NCBI GenBank assembly: GCA_035538335.1
Contig: DATLKN010000050.1
Location: forward strand, 62,001-126,000
Reading direction: 5' to 3'
DNA length: 64,000 nt
Origin: AP-15 sp035538335
GTDB taxonomy: Bacteria; Pseudomonadota; Alphaproteobacteria; ATCC43930; CGMCC-115725
Shown: piece by piece, positions 56,950 through 64,000 of the stretch
Layout: each line of letters starts with the position of its first letter
Position numbering within the stretch: position 1 is the first letter of the stretch
Made by a program: the position numbers and the translations under genes
Notes under the pieces: generated by a model
The model's input: only the letters and a program-made list of their open reading frames with translations
Database searches by the model: none
Told to the model about the DNA's origin: nothing

Positions 56950-58113
56950 ATGCCAATCGCGCTTTACGCCAGTGTCGGGCCGGAGCTGACGCATTACGAG
57001 GTCGATGTCGGGGCGGCGCGGCTCGCCCGGCGCGGCACCGTCGCTTTGCCGGCCAATGTGCACTACGCCTGGCCGCACGCCTCGCGCCGCTTTCTCTATC
57101 TCGCCTCCAGCGACGGCGGCCCCGGCGGCATCGCGGCCGGCAGCCGGCATCATTTGAGCGCCTTCCGCATCGACCCCGCCTCGGGCGCGCTCGCGCCGCA
57201 CGGCGATAGGGTCCCGTTGCCGGCGCGTCCCATCCACATGACGACCGACATTCCTTCGCAGCACATTCTCGTCGCCTTCAGCAACCCGAGCGGGCTCAGG
57301 GTCTATCGCATCCGCCCCGACGGCAGCCCCGGCGAGGAGGTCGCGCAAGAGGAGCCGGTCGATCCCGGCATCTACGCGCACCAGGTGCGCGTCGCGCTCG
57401 ACAATGCGCGCGTCATCCTGGTCGCCCGCGGCAACGACGCGACGCCGGCCAAGCCCGAAGATCCGGGCGCGCTGAAGCTCTTCGACTATCGCGCGGGGCA
57501 GCTCCTCCACGAGCGCTCGATCGCGCCCGGCGGCGGCTTCGGCTTCGGGCCGCGGCATCTCGATTTCCACCCGTCAAAGCCCTGGGTCTACGTCTCGCTC
57601 GAGCGGCAGAACCGGCTCGACGTCTTCGACATGACGGGCGGCTCGCTCGCGCCCGCGCCCATCTTCGCCGCGACGACGCTTTCCGGCCCGGTGCCGGGCG
57701 GCGTCCGCCAGGCCGCCGGCACCGTGCACGTGCACCCCAATGGCCATGCCGTCTATGTCGCGAACCGCGCCTCGACGACGGTCGAGATCGAGGGAAGGGC
57801 GGTCTTCGCGGGCGGCGAGAACACGCTCGCCGCCTACCGCATCGACGACAAGACGGGCGAGCCGAGCCTCGTCGAGCACGCCGACACGCACGGCATCCAT
57901 TGCCGCACCTTTCACATCGATCCCTCCGGCCGGCTCCTCGTCGCGGCGCACATCATGGGGCTGCCGGTGCGCGAGGGCGGCAATCTGCGGATGGTGCCGG
58001 CGAACCTCGCCCTCTTCCGCATCCGCCCCGAGGGCCGCCTCGATTTTGTGCGCACCTACGACATCGAGGTCGGCGAGCGCTCGCTCTTCTGGATGGGCAT
58101 GGTCGAGTTCTAG
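56950..58113 (+). CDS. Lactonase-type seven-bladed beta-propeller (6-phosphogluconolactonase-like)
   Basis: The 387-residue protein has no obvious signal peptide. Repeated blade motifs (R-F-L-Y-L-A-S, L-D-F-H-P-S-K-P-W-V-Y-V-S-L, V-H-V-H-P-N-G-H-A-V-Y-V-A-N-R, F-H-I-D-P-S-G-R-L-L-V-A) identify a YncE/Pgl-type propeller. Members hydrolyse 6-phosphogluconolactone or other lactones, though many are uncharacterised. GGAGAGGAGACC precedes the ATG. No pentose-phosphate or Entner-Doudoroff gene is adjacent, so a lactone-degrading role in catabolism is as likely. Confidence 0.8.
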   Translation: MPIALYASVGPELTHYEVDVGAARLARRGTVALPANVHYAWPHASRRFLYLASSDGGPGGIAAGSRHHLSAFRIDPASGALAPHGDRVPLPARPIHMTTDIPSQHILVAFSNPSGLRVYRIRPDGSPGEEVAQEEPVDPGIYAHQVRVALDNARVILVARGNDATPAKPEDPGALKLFDYRAGQLLHERSIAPGGGFGFGPRHLDFHPSKPWVYVSLERQNRLDVFDMTGGSLAPAPIFAATTLSGPVPGGVRQAAGTVHVHPNGHAVYVANRASTTVEIEGRAVFAGGENTLAAYRIDDKTGEPSLVEHADTHGIHCRTFHIDPSGRLLVAAHIMGLPVREGGNLRMVPANLALFRIRPEGRLDFVRTYDIEVGERSLFWMGMVEF

Positions 58114-58130
58114 CGTCGAAAGACAGGATC

Positions 58131-58258
58131 GTCATTGCGAGCGCAGCGAAGCAATCTCAGCGACAATGTGTCGCGCGGCGCGGGATTGCCGCGTCGCCCT
58201 GCGGGCTCCTCGCAATGACGGGCTCTTTTGATCCATCGGATTGCGAATCCCGGACACT
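58131..58258. repeat. Dispersed GTCATTGCGAG-type palindromic repeat (copy 4)
   Basis: The left arm is GTCATTGCGAGCGCAGCGAA plus GCAATCTC, and the right arm GATTGCCGCGTCGCCCTGCG plus GGCTCCTCGCAATGAC. The copy at 63237 has the same arms with a different spacer. The tail (58230-58258) continues into CCCGGACACTCTA, also seen at 41158. Confidence 0.75.
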
Positions 58259-59224
58259 CTACGCCACCGCCCGGTCGATGCGGCTCATCAACTCGGGTGA
58301 CAGCGGCCCCGCCTCGACGGCGGCGACCGCATCGCGCAGTTCCTGCCGGTTCTTGACGCCGAGCACCAGCGTGTCGATGTCGAGCGACAGCGCATAGCGG
58401 TGCGCCAATACCGCGGGGTCGTGGCCCTCCTCCTCGGCGAGCCGGCGGAACGGCAGGGCGCGCGCGTAGTCGCGCATCTCCGGGTGGCCCTCCGGCAAGT
58501 CGCGGTCGATCGCGCGCGTCAGCGCCCCCGCCTGCACGGCGCGGATGCCCATGATGCCGACCCCGTTCGCCCGCGCCGCCGCCATCACCGTCCGCGGCTT
58601 TGCCGGCCCGTCGAAGAATTTGAGCCCGCCCGGCGAATCGAGCAGGTTGGCGATGCACTGCACCGCCGCCGGCGCCGGCCGCTCGGCCAAAAGCCGGATG
58701 ATCGTGTCCGGGTGGCCGATGCCCGTGAGGCCCCAGGCGCCGATCAGCCCCTCGCCGACGAGCCGCTCGAAGATCGGCCGCACCTGCGCGGCGAAGGTGT
58801 CGTAGAGCGTCATGCGCTGGGCGGCGTCGGGCCGCCGCTCCATGAAGCTGCGGTCGGGCACGACGTTCGAATGCAGAAAGAAGAGGTCGAGCCGCGCGAG
58901 CTTCAGGCGCGCGAGGCTCTCTTCGATCGAACGCCGCAGGATCCCCTCGATCTCGCCCGCCGGCGGCTCGCCGAGATTGCATTTGCTGGTGACCCGCACC
59001 CCCGCCGGCAGCCGCCCGCCAAAGGCGGCGCCGACCACCTCCTCGGCCTTGCCGTCGCCATAGCGCGGCGCGAGGTCGAAGAGCGTGATGCCGCTCGCGA
59101 CCGCCTCATGCACGGTCGCGACGCATTCTTCGAAACTGGTCTTCCCCCACAGCATGCCGAGCCCGCCGCCGCCGAGCGTCAGCCGCGACACCGGGGGAAG
59201 AGGTCCGAAAGGATGTTGCTGCAT
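58259..59224 (-). CDS. Aldo/keto reductase, L-fucose/D-threo-aldose-dehydrogenase-like
   Basis: The 321-residue protein has the AKR barrel with active-site F-D-L-A-P-R-Y-G-D-G (Asp, Tyr), V-T-S-K-C-N (Lys) and L-F-F-L-H-S-N (His). The C-terminal L-G-V-K-N-R-Q-E-L cofactor part is also seen. The V-S-R-L-T-L-G-G-G-G-L-G start is typical of D-threo-aldose 1-dehydrogenase/pyridoxal dehydrogenase relatives. It oxidises or reduces a sugar or related carbonyl. Confidence 0.87.
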   Translation of the reverse strand: MQQHPFGPLPPVSRLTLGGGGLGMLWGKTSFEECVATVHEAVASGITLFDLAPRYGDGKAEEVVGAAFGGRLPAGVRVTSKCNLGEPPAGEIEGILRRSIEESLARLKLARLDLFFLHSNVVPDRSFMERRPDAAQRMTLYDTFAAQVRPIFERLVGEGLIGAWGLTGIGHPDTIIRLLAERPAPAAVQCIANLLDSPGGLKFFDGPAKPRTVMAAARANGVGIMGIRAVQAGALTRAIDRDLPEGHPEMRDYARALPFRRLAEEEGHDPAVLAHRYALSLDIDTLVLGVKNRQELRDAVAAVEAGPLSPELMSRIDRAVA

Positions 59225-59290
59225 GCGAGCCTCCGATGATGCGGAGACAGCTTAGACCGTTTCCCGCCCGGCCTGCATCGCCGGCGCCGG

Positions 59291-59356
59291 CCCCTCACCG
59301 CTGGTGCGGGTCGCTCCCTCTCCCCGCGGCCGCGGGGAGAGGGTCGGGGTGAGGGG
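59291..59356. repeat. Palindromic repeat with perfect 28-base core
   Basis: The core at 59316-59343 (CCCTCTCCCCGCGG/CCGCGGGGAGAGGG) is perfectly self-complementary, and outer CCCCTCACC/GGTGAGGGG arms extend it. It shares words with the element at 36898-37034. It lies just upstream of the divergent AKR gene. Confidence 0.7.
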
Positions 59357-59589
59357 CGGGCGGTCGCGGGAATTTCCGCGTGGCTGACCGTAAGCGGCAC
59401 GTTGAAGGCCGAGACCGGTTGGCTGAGACCTTTCAAAGCCAAGCCACCGAGGGTCTTCGAGAGGAATCGCTTCCTCTACCGCGGCCGCGACGCGGCCTCT
59501 TATCAATATCTGCCGTCCTTGGCCTCAGCGCCGAGCCGAGCGGCCAAATTGCCACCGTACCAATCGCGGTGTAACCGGCGCGCTCGGCA

Positions 59590-59847
59590 AGACGAGCATT
59601 CTCCATCGCGATCACCGCCTGCGCGGCGAAGTTTTGCAGGAGCGCGATCTGCTTGTCAGTGAAAGGCCGAGTTTCGGTACGATACACCGTGGTCGCGCCT
59701 AGCAGTGCGTCGTCATTGCGCAGAGCGATAGTGACCCCGACGCAAGTACCGGCCTGCTCCAGCCCACTGCGCCAGTGCCGGATTACACCGAGGGATCTCC
59801 TTGCGGGCCGCGTGGATTATTTAATAAATAATCAATATTCGGCGTGG
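59590..59847 (-). pseudogene. Remnant of a GAF-domain sensor protein
   Basis: On the minus strand a frame reads V-G-V-T-I-A-L-R-N-D-D-A-L-L-G-A, then R-P-F-T-D-K-Q-I-A-L-L-Q-N-F and A-V-I-A-M-E-N-A-R-L. This is the usual last half of a GAF domain as found in sensor kinases and adenylate/guanylate cyclases. Beyond E-N-A-R-L the frame loses family character (W-P-L-G-S-A-L-R-P-R-T), and on the 5' side there is no start or first half. It is therefore a fragment, with its partner domains deleted. Confidence 0.7.
59815..59833. promoter_or_regulatory. AT-rich palindrome, possible operator
   Basis: GATTATTTA-A-TAAATAATC is a perfect inverted repeat with a one-base centre, lying about 190 bases upstream of the DoxX-like/NmrA-like gene pair. 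Such AT-rich dyads are common binding sites for dimeric regulators. No regulator gene is adjacent, and the GAF remnant next to it is dead, so the assignment is tentative. Confidence 0.4.
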
Positions 59848-60020
59848 GCCTCCGCCCAAAAATTAGCAACACTTGATTTTGTTACCAATTGACTCGAAAT
59901 AAACAAATCATCGACATAAACTAGCCTCAGCGTACATGGTATTGATCCAATTTCGGTGTTAAAGACTGAGATGCTTGGTCAATTATTTGGGCCAAACCAT
60001 AACTCATCGGAGAATGACAA

Positions 60021-60443
60021 GTGCCCGAAACTATGAACCTGCATCGGGTGCCCGAAACTATGACCTTACATCGCAGCCTGTGGGCCGGCCGGATAATGAG
60101 CGCGTTTGTCGTTATCGCTCTGGTGGCAGACGGCACTATTCAGCTTTTCGCGCCGGCACAGATCGCGAGCATGTTGCAGGAAACCGGGTTCGCGATGGAC
60201 CTGACCCGTGTCGTGGGTCCGATCATACTCGCCTGCGCCGTCCTTTACGCCATTCCGGCCACCGCCGCCCTCGGCGCGATCCTGGTGACCGGCTTTCTAG
60301 GAGGCGCCATCTGCGCCCATGTCCGCATCGGTGAGTTGGGATCGCCGCCGGAAATCATTTCGCTGCTTCTGGGCGTGATGACATGGGGCGGCCTCTACGC
60401 GCGCGATCCCCGTATCCGGGCCATTCTGCCGCTCATTCGTTGA
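60021..60443 (+). CDS. DoxX-like small membrane protein
   Basis: The product has up to 140 residues with four hydrophobic helices (M-S-A-F-V-V-I-A-L-V, I-I-L-A-C-A-V-L-Y-A-I-P-A-T, L-G-A-I-L-V-T-G-F-L-G-G-A, I-I-S-L-L-L-G-V-M-T-W). T-A-A-L-G-A-I-L-V-T-G-F-L-G-G-A matches the DoxX-like family. The 5' end is a 27-base tandem duplication, so GTG 60021, ATG 60033, GTG 60048 and ATG 60060 are all in frame. Only GTG 60021 has a GGAGA at the right distance. Members are linked to redox homeostasis or small-molecule metabolism. An NmrA-like gene follows 45 bases on. Confidence 0.8.
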   Translation: MPETMNLHRVPETMTLHRSLWAGRIMSAFVVIALVADGTIQLFAPAQIASMLQETGFAMDLTRVVGPIILACAVLYAIPATAALGAILVTGFLGGAICAHVRIGELGSPPEIISLLLGVMTWGGLYARDPRIRAILPLIR

Positions 60444-60488
60444 ACCAATAGGGGCAGTGCTCTGTCCCTCAAGATCAGGAGAAAATGC

Positions 60489-61382
60489 ATGTTTCTAGTG
60501 TTGGGAATCACGGGAAAAGTTGGCGGCGCAACGGCAAAACATCTGTTGGCGCACGGCAAGGAGGTACGCGCGCTCGTCCGCAATCGCGAGAAGGCGGCTA
60601 ACTGGGCGAACCAGGGCGTGGAACTGGTAGACGGCGATTGGAATGATTCGGCAGCCATCGAGCAGGCGCTCAAAGGCGTCGAAGGCGCGTTCGTCATGTT
60701 GCCGGCTGTCTGGGCCCCCTCGCCCGATTACCAAGAAGCCAAGGGCGTGATTGCGAACTATGTCGAGGCGCTCACCAAGGCAGCGCCGCCGCGGGTGGTA
60801 GCGCTTTCGTCGATGGGTGCGAACAGGACCAGCGGGCTTGGGATGATCACGGCCTTGTCGCTTCTGGAGCAAGGTTTTCGCGACCTGATATCGCCAATCG
60901 CATTTGTGCGCGCAGGTGGATTCTTCGAAAACTTCCTCTACGGCTTGCAGGTCGCCCAGGGCGGAACGCTACCGGTCTACTACAATCCGACAAACCGGAA
61001 ATCGACCATGGTCGCGACGAACGACATCGGCGCGGAGGTCGCAACCCTCTTGACCGGGCCAGCCTGGTCAGGGCAGCGCGTCGTCGAGCTTGGTTCGATG
61101 GTCAGCGCGGATGAAGTCGCCGAGCAATTGGGTGAAGTCCTGAATCGCGACGTGAAAGCCTTTGCAGTCCCGCGTGCAGGGTGGGCGGAAGCGTTCGAGC
61201 AGTTCGGCATCCCGAAGGGCCACACCGGACCCGCCGAAGAAATGTTTGTGGCCGTGAACGCGGGATGGATGGACCTCGGCGTCCAGGGCACGGAGCACGT
61301 CGCGGGGACGACGCGCGCACGCGACGTCTTCGCGGCGGCCCAGCAGGCCGGCACGACGGCGCGCCCGGCCGAACCGGCGTGA
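60489..61382 (+). CDS. NmrA-like NAD(P)-binding protein
   Basis: The 297-residue protein begins M-F-L-V-L-G-I-T-G-K-V-G-G-A-T-A (glycine-rich dinucleotide loop) and contains V-R-A-L-V-R-N and L-S-S-M-G-A-N, with no SDR YxxxK. This is the atypical-SDR group that includes NmrA and QOR2-type quinone oxidoreductases. It may be a redox sensor or a quinone/aldehyde reductase. Pairing with a DoxX-like gene is common in proteobacteria. The start follows CAGGAGA. The region is AT-richer than the rest of the window. Confidence 0.85.
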   Translation: MFLVLGITGKVGGATAKHLLAHGKEVRALVRNREKAANWANQGVELVDGDWNDSAAIEQALKGVEGAFVMLPAVWAPSPDYQEAKGVIANYVEALTKAAPPRVVALSSMGANRTSGLGMITALSLLEQGFRDLISPIAFVRAGGFFENFLYGLQVAQGGTLPVYYNPTNRKSTMVATNDIGAEVATLLTGPAWSGQRVVELGSMVSADEVAEQLGEVLNRDVKAFAVPRAGWAEAFEQFGIPKGHTGPAEEMFVAVNAGWMDLGVQGTEHVAGTTRARDVFAAAQQAGTTARPAEPA

Positions 61383-61869
61383 ATGACGGCTTCGGGTCGA
61401 CTTCCGCGGTTCGATCTGGCTCGCGCGAGCGGCCGGAATCGGCGCAAGGGCCCCATTCGGGGCAGCCGGCGATAAAAGGAGGGGCATCGGACATCGGCGA
61501 TTAGTTCAGTTGAAATGGAACAAATTAGGAACATATAGGTATGATCCTGCGCCCGCTGCCAGGGTGCCAATGCTGAAGGACATCGCCGATCTCGCTGCCT
61601 CTCCCTGCTCCTTCCCTGTTTTCCGAAACCCTAATCGAGCAATATCAATGGCTTGGTCCTGATCTCTTTTTGCCTCGCACGGGCGCGCGCGCGCCCGTGC
61701 CTGATACGGACCTGCAAAAAACAGGTGAAACAGGAGCGGCGCGCGAGGCGAGGCCCGGCGCGAGGCAGGTTCAGCCGCGCCATGGCGGCCGAGGGGCAGG
61801 CGCCTTGCTTGACAGGCCCTGGCGGCCGCGGGCAACGTTTCGCCTCCACGCCTGGGAGGGCGCCCCGCG
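61383..61869. other. Intergenic stretch with a perfect 24-base palindrome
   Basis: No convincing gene is seen. At 61677-61700 GCACGGGCGCGC/GCGCGCCCGTGC is a perfect palindrome. A second small hairpin, ACCTG/CAGGT with an A-rich loop, follows at 61710-61726. Neither is followed by a T-run on the side that would make it an intrinsic terminator. AT-rich DNA at 61510-61550 may hold a promoter for the LLM gene. Confidence 0.55.
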
Positions 61870-62946
61870 ATGCTCGTGTCCTTCTTCGAAACCGTGCGTT
61901 ACCCGCTGCCGCCGCAGGCGCCGCGCGAGTGGCCGACGCCGCCCGAGGTTTACGACCCCGAAACCGGCGCCGAGGCCTATCGGCAGATGATCGAGCGGGT
62001 GCGCTTCGTCGAGGAACTGGGCTTCGACTGGGTCAGCACCTCGGAGCACCATTATTCGCCGCGCATCCTCACGCCCTCGCCGATCCTCTCGGCGGTGCAC
62101 ATCGCCGCGCAGGTGCCGCGCATCAAGATTGCCCTCTTGGGCCCGATCGTGCCGCAATCGAACCCGGTGCGGGTCGCCGAGGAATTGGCGATGCTCGACA
62201 CGATGGCGCCGGGCCGCCTCGTCGTCGGCATGCTGCGCGGCACAACCAACGAGATGATGAGCTACGACCTCAACCCCGCCGAGTCGCGCGAGCGCACCGA
62301 CGAGGGGATGGAGCTGATCTTGAAGGCCTGGACCGAGCCGCAGCCCTTCGGCTGGCAGGGCCGGCATTTCCAGTTCCGCACCGTCTCGATCTGGCCGCGC
62401 CCGTTGCAGCAGCCGCACCCGCCGGCCTATGCGCTCGGCACCAGCGGCGAGGCGGGCGAGTTCGCCGCGCGGCACCGTATCGGGCTCGGCGTCTCCTACG
62501 GCCCCTTCGAGGTCATGGCGAAGGCGACGGGGCACTATCGCGCCGAATGCGAGCGGCACGGCTGGCAGCCGGGGCGCGACGACATCGTCTACCGCGCCAA
62601 CATGCTCCTGGCCGAAACCGACGAGGCGGCGCACGAGCAGCTGGCGAAGCAGAATTCGGCGCCGCCTTTCCCGATCAGCCCCGTCCTGCGCGACGCGCTC
62701 TTGGAGGCCGACAAGCGCAACATCGCCGGGGAGGCCCGCCCGGCCAGCGTCAACCGGGTCTTGCCGACGAGTTTCATCGGCGGCCCCGACACGATCGTCG
62801 ATCAGATAAGGCGCTGCCGCGAGGTGGTCGGCGCCGGGGTCATAGACATCTCGCTGGAGCCGCCGGGCTCGCCCGACATCGACCGCCTGATGCGCGCGCT
62901 CGAACTCTTCGGCCGACGCGTGCTGCCGCGCATCCGCGAGATCTGA
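61870..62946 (+). CDS. LLM class flavin-dependent oxidoreductase
   Basis: The 358-residue protein shows the luciferase-like fold: F-D-W-V-S-T-S-E-H-H-Y-S-P, K-I-A-L-L-G-P-I-V-P and A-P-G-R-L-V-V-G-M-L-R-G-T, then P-E-S/A-E-S-R-E-R-T-D-E-G. It is a monooxygenase of unknown substrate. The downstream hydrolase fragment begins 14 bases after its stop, suggesting cotranscription. Confidence 0.88.
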   Translation: MLVSFFETVRYPLPPQAPREWPTPPEVYDPETGAEAYRQMIERVRFVEELGFDWVSTSEHHYSPRILTPSPILSAVHIAAQVPRIKIALLGPIVPQSNPVRVAEELAMLDTMAPGRLVVGMLRGTTNEMMSYDLNPAESRERTDEGMELILKAWTEPQPFGWQGRHFQFRTVSIWPRPLQQPHPPAYALGTSGEAGEFAARHRIGLGVSYGPFEVMAKATGHYRAECERHGWQPGRDDIVYRANMLLAETDEAAHEQLAKQNSAPPFPISPVLRDALLEADKRNIAGEARPASVNRVLPTSFIGGPDTIVDQIRRCREVVGAGVIDISLEPPGSPDIDRLMRALELFGRRVLPRIREI

Positions 62947-62960
62947 GGAAGCAGAACGCC

Positions 62961-63227
62961 ATGGAGTTTGTCGATCTCGAACGCCGCATGCGCGACCTCG
63001 CGACCCCGACGCTCGTCCTCTTCGGCACGCGCGACCGCGTCATGCCGCCCGAATTGGGCCGCATCTACAAGGAGCTGCTGCCGAACGCCTATCTCGTCTT
63101 CGTCTACGATGCCGGTCATAGGGTCGCCGCCGACCGGCCGGAAGCCTTCGCCGAGGTGGTGACCGACTTCCTCGACCGCCGCGAGGCCTTCGTCATCAGC
63201 CGCAAGAACACGGTCATTCACCCATAA
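62961..63227 (+). CDS. Truncated alpha/beta hydrolase (C-terminal part only)
   Basis: The 88-residue product matches only the last third of an alpha/beta hydrolase: L-V-L-F-G-T-R-D-R-V-M-P-P-E (acid residue) and Y-D-A-G-H-R-V-A-A-D-R-P-E-A-F (catalytic His). The oxyanion loop and the G-x-S-x-G nucleophile are missing. It has its own ATG and GAGGAAG upstream, so it may be expressed as a small protein. Without a nucleophile it cannot hydrolyse by the usual mechanism. It may be a deletion remnant or a stand-alone C-terminal module. Confidence 0.65.
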   Translation: MEFVDLERRMRDLATPTLVLFGTRDRVMPPELGRIYKELLPNAYLVFVYDAGHRVAADRPEAFAEVVTDFLDRREAFVISRKNTVIHP

Positions 63228-63236
63228 GCTAGGTTT

Positions 63237-63322
63237 GTCATTGCGAGCGCAGCGAAGCAATCTCCGCTACGGGGCATGTACCCTGAGATTGCCGCGTCGC
63301 CCTGCGGGCTCCTCGCAATGAC
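63237..63322. repeat. Dispersed GTCATTGCGAG-type palindromic repeat (copy 5)
   Basis: The arms GTCATTGCGAGCGCAGCGAA plus GCAATCTC and GATTGCCGCGTCGCCCTGCG plus GGCTCCTCGCAATGAC are nearly identical to the copy at 58131. The middle differs. It separates the truncated hydrolase from the cupin. Confidence 0.8.
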
Positions 63323-63355
63323 GCGTTCGGATGCACCACCGAGGAAGGAAACACC

Positions 63356-63862
63356 ATGGCTCTTTCAGTCAGGCGCATCGTCACCGGGCACAACGCGCAG
63401 GGCAAGGCGATCGTCGCCAGCGACGAGGTGCTGCCGGCGACGCCGCGCCGCGGCGGCAGCATCATGGGCTGCGAATTGTGGTCGAGCGACAAGATGCCGG
63501 TCGACAATTCCGCGGCCGCCGAGGCGGCGCAGAAGAGGGGCTTCGTCGTCCGCCACAATTACGTCGGCTCGGGGCAGGGCACGGTCATCCGGATCACCGA
63601 ATTCATGCCCGGCTCGGGCAAATTCATGCACCGCACCGAGACGCTCGACTATGCGCTCCTGCTCTCCGGCGAATGCGACCTCGAGCTCGACGACGGCAAG
63701 ATCGTGCACATGAAGGCGGGCGATTTCGTCGTGCAGCGCGGCACGATGCACGCCTGGGTCAATACCGGCAAGGAGCCCTGCCGCTTCGCCTTCATCCTGA
63801 TCGACGCCGACCCGGTCGAGGCCGCCGGGCAGAAGCTGACGACGCACTACCCGGTCGGATAA
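63356..63862 (+). CDS. Cupin-domain protein
   Basis: The 168-residue protein has a cupin barrel in its C-terminal half: F-M-H-R-T-E-T-L-D-Y-A-L-L-L-S-G-E, with His and Glu in metal-site positions, and V-Q-R-G-T-M-H-A-W with the third His. The N-terminal half is an extended strand region with G-x-S-I-M-G-C-E-L-W-S-S. Relatives with this layout are small-molecule or carbonyl-compound cupins. GGAAGGAAAC precedes the ATG. Confidence 0.8.
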   Translation: MALSVRRIVTGHNAQGKAIVASDEVLPATPRRGGSIMGCELWSSDKMPVDNSAAAEAAQKRGFVVRHNYVGSGQGTVIRITEFMPGSGKFMHRTETLDYALLLSGECDLELDDGKIVHMKAGDFVVQRGTMHAWVNTGKEPCRFAFILIDADPVEAAGQKLTTHYPVG

Positions 63863-64000
63863 AGCCGCCCTTCGAGGACGAGGACCGCCTTGCCCATGAG
63901 CGTCACGCGCTCGCCTTCGTCGATGCCGATGACGCGGCCGCCGCGGCGCGACAGCTGCTCGCCGGCGAGGCGCCTCTTGCCGAGCCGGGCCGCCCAATAG
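63847..64000 (-). CDS. PhzF-like isomerase family, C-terminal end (gene continues beyond window)
   Basis: Only the last 50 residues, on the minus strand, are inside the window. They read Y-W-A-A-R-L-G-K-R-R-L, then Q-L-S-R-R-G-G-R, G-D/E-R-V-T-L-M-G-K-A-V and E-G-R-L-Y. This is the typical tail of PhzF-type proteins, which are diaminopimelate-epimerase-fold isomerases named after phenazine synthesis; most members have other, unknown roles. The stop at 63847 lies within the 3' end of the convergent cupin gene, a 16-base overlap. Confidence 0.7.
   Translation of the reverse strand, partial: YWAARLGKRRLAGEQLSRRGGRVIGIDEGERVTLMGKAVLVLEGRLYPTG

Larger units (their letters stand above)
59225..60020. 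other. Non-coding stretch with repeat, gene remnant and AT-rich palindrome
   Basis: This stretch holds no intact gene. It contains a palindromic repeat (59291-59356), a GAF-domain remnant on the minus strand (59590-59847), and from 59810 to 60010 distinctly AT-rich DNA with a palindrome at 59815-59833. The AT-rich part probably carries the promoter of the DoxX-like gene that follows. Confidence 0.7.

Noticed and set aside
61677..61700. Intrinsic terminator
   Set aside because: No T-run follows the hairpin in either direction.

Overview
The window is a GC-rich chromosomal segment of an alphaproteobacterium. The evidence is the strong G/C third-position codon bias, an LdtR-like MarR regulator, MutL with an endonuclease motif, and a metabolism rich in LLM flavin oxidoreductases, GMC oxidoreductases, amidohydrolases and acyl-CoA enzymes, as in soil or aquatic heterotrophs. 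Genus cannot be fixed from the sequence alone.

Region 1 (1-16.5 kb) is the most distinctive. After the start of a POTRA-type (TpsB-like) outer-membrane transporter come a small secreted protein and two paralogous five-heme c-type cytochromes (+ strand). Facing them is a tightly coupled six-gene minus-strand operon running from 16458 down to 3743. It encodes an FAD/NAD(P) oxidoreductase fused to two cyclic-nucleotide domains and four [4Fe-4S] clusters, a putative di-heme b membrane protein, an FHA-like/TM/decaheme cytochrome fusion, a secreted GlcG/HbpS-like heme-binding protein, an outer-membrane beta-barrel, and a decaheme cytochrome fused to an LVIVD-type propeller. The genes overlap by a few bases or are separated by at most 27 nt. 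I read them as one candidate electron-transfer chain from cytoplasmic nucleotide to the cell exterior, with about 30 c-hemes in total. Direction and substrate are unknown.

Region 2 (16.6-21.4 kb) holds an MGH1/GH63-like glycosidase. It is followed by an intact tRNA-Arg(CCT), with a 48-bp copy of its 3' half 1.8 kb away. The copies bracket a cytochrome c4-like gene and AT-richer non-coding DNA, which looks like the scar of a tRNA-targeted element.

Region 3 (21.4-46.6 kb) is catabolic. It has two thiamine-diphosphate-enzyme plus GMC-oxidoreductase pairs, an alpha/beta acyltransferase gene broken by a frameshift, LLM oxidoreductases, cupins, an N-acyl-D-amino-acid deacylase-like enzyme, hydrolases, SDRs and aldo/keto reductases. 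It also carries a cation/proton antiporter fused to stress-protein-like domains, an acyltransferase-3 membrane protein, a glycine-zipper lipoprotein and a secreted tandem-repeat protein.

Region 4 (46.7-55.1 kb) holds mutL, a membrane protein, a valine-degradation set (acyl-CoA dehydrogenase, 3-hydroxyisobutyryl-CoA hydrolase, 3-hydroxyisobutyrate dehydrogenase), a MarR regulator, a DSP-like phosphatase and a DadA-like oxidoreductase. Region 5 (55.1-64 kb) holds a secreted protein, a lactonase-type propeller, an aldo/keto reductase, a GAF-domain remnant in AT-rich DNA, a DoxX-like/NmrA-like pair, another LLM enzyme, a truncated hydrolase, a cupin and the tail of a PhzF-like gene. Several families of intergenic palindromic repeats are scattered from 23 kb onward.
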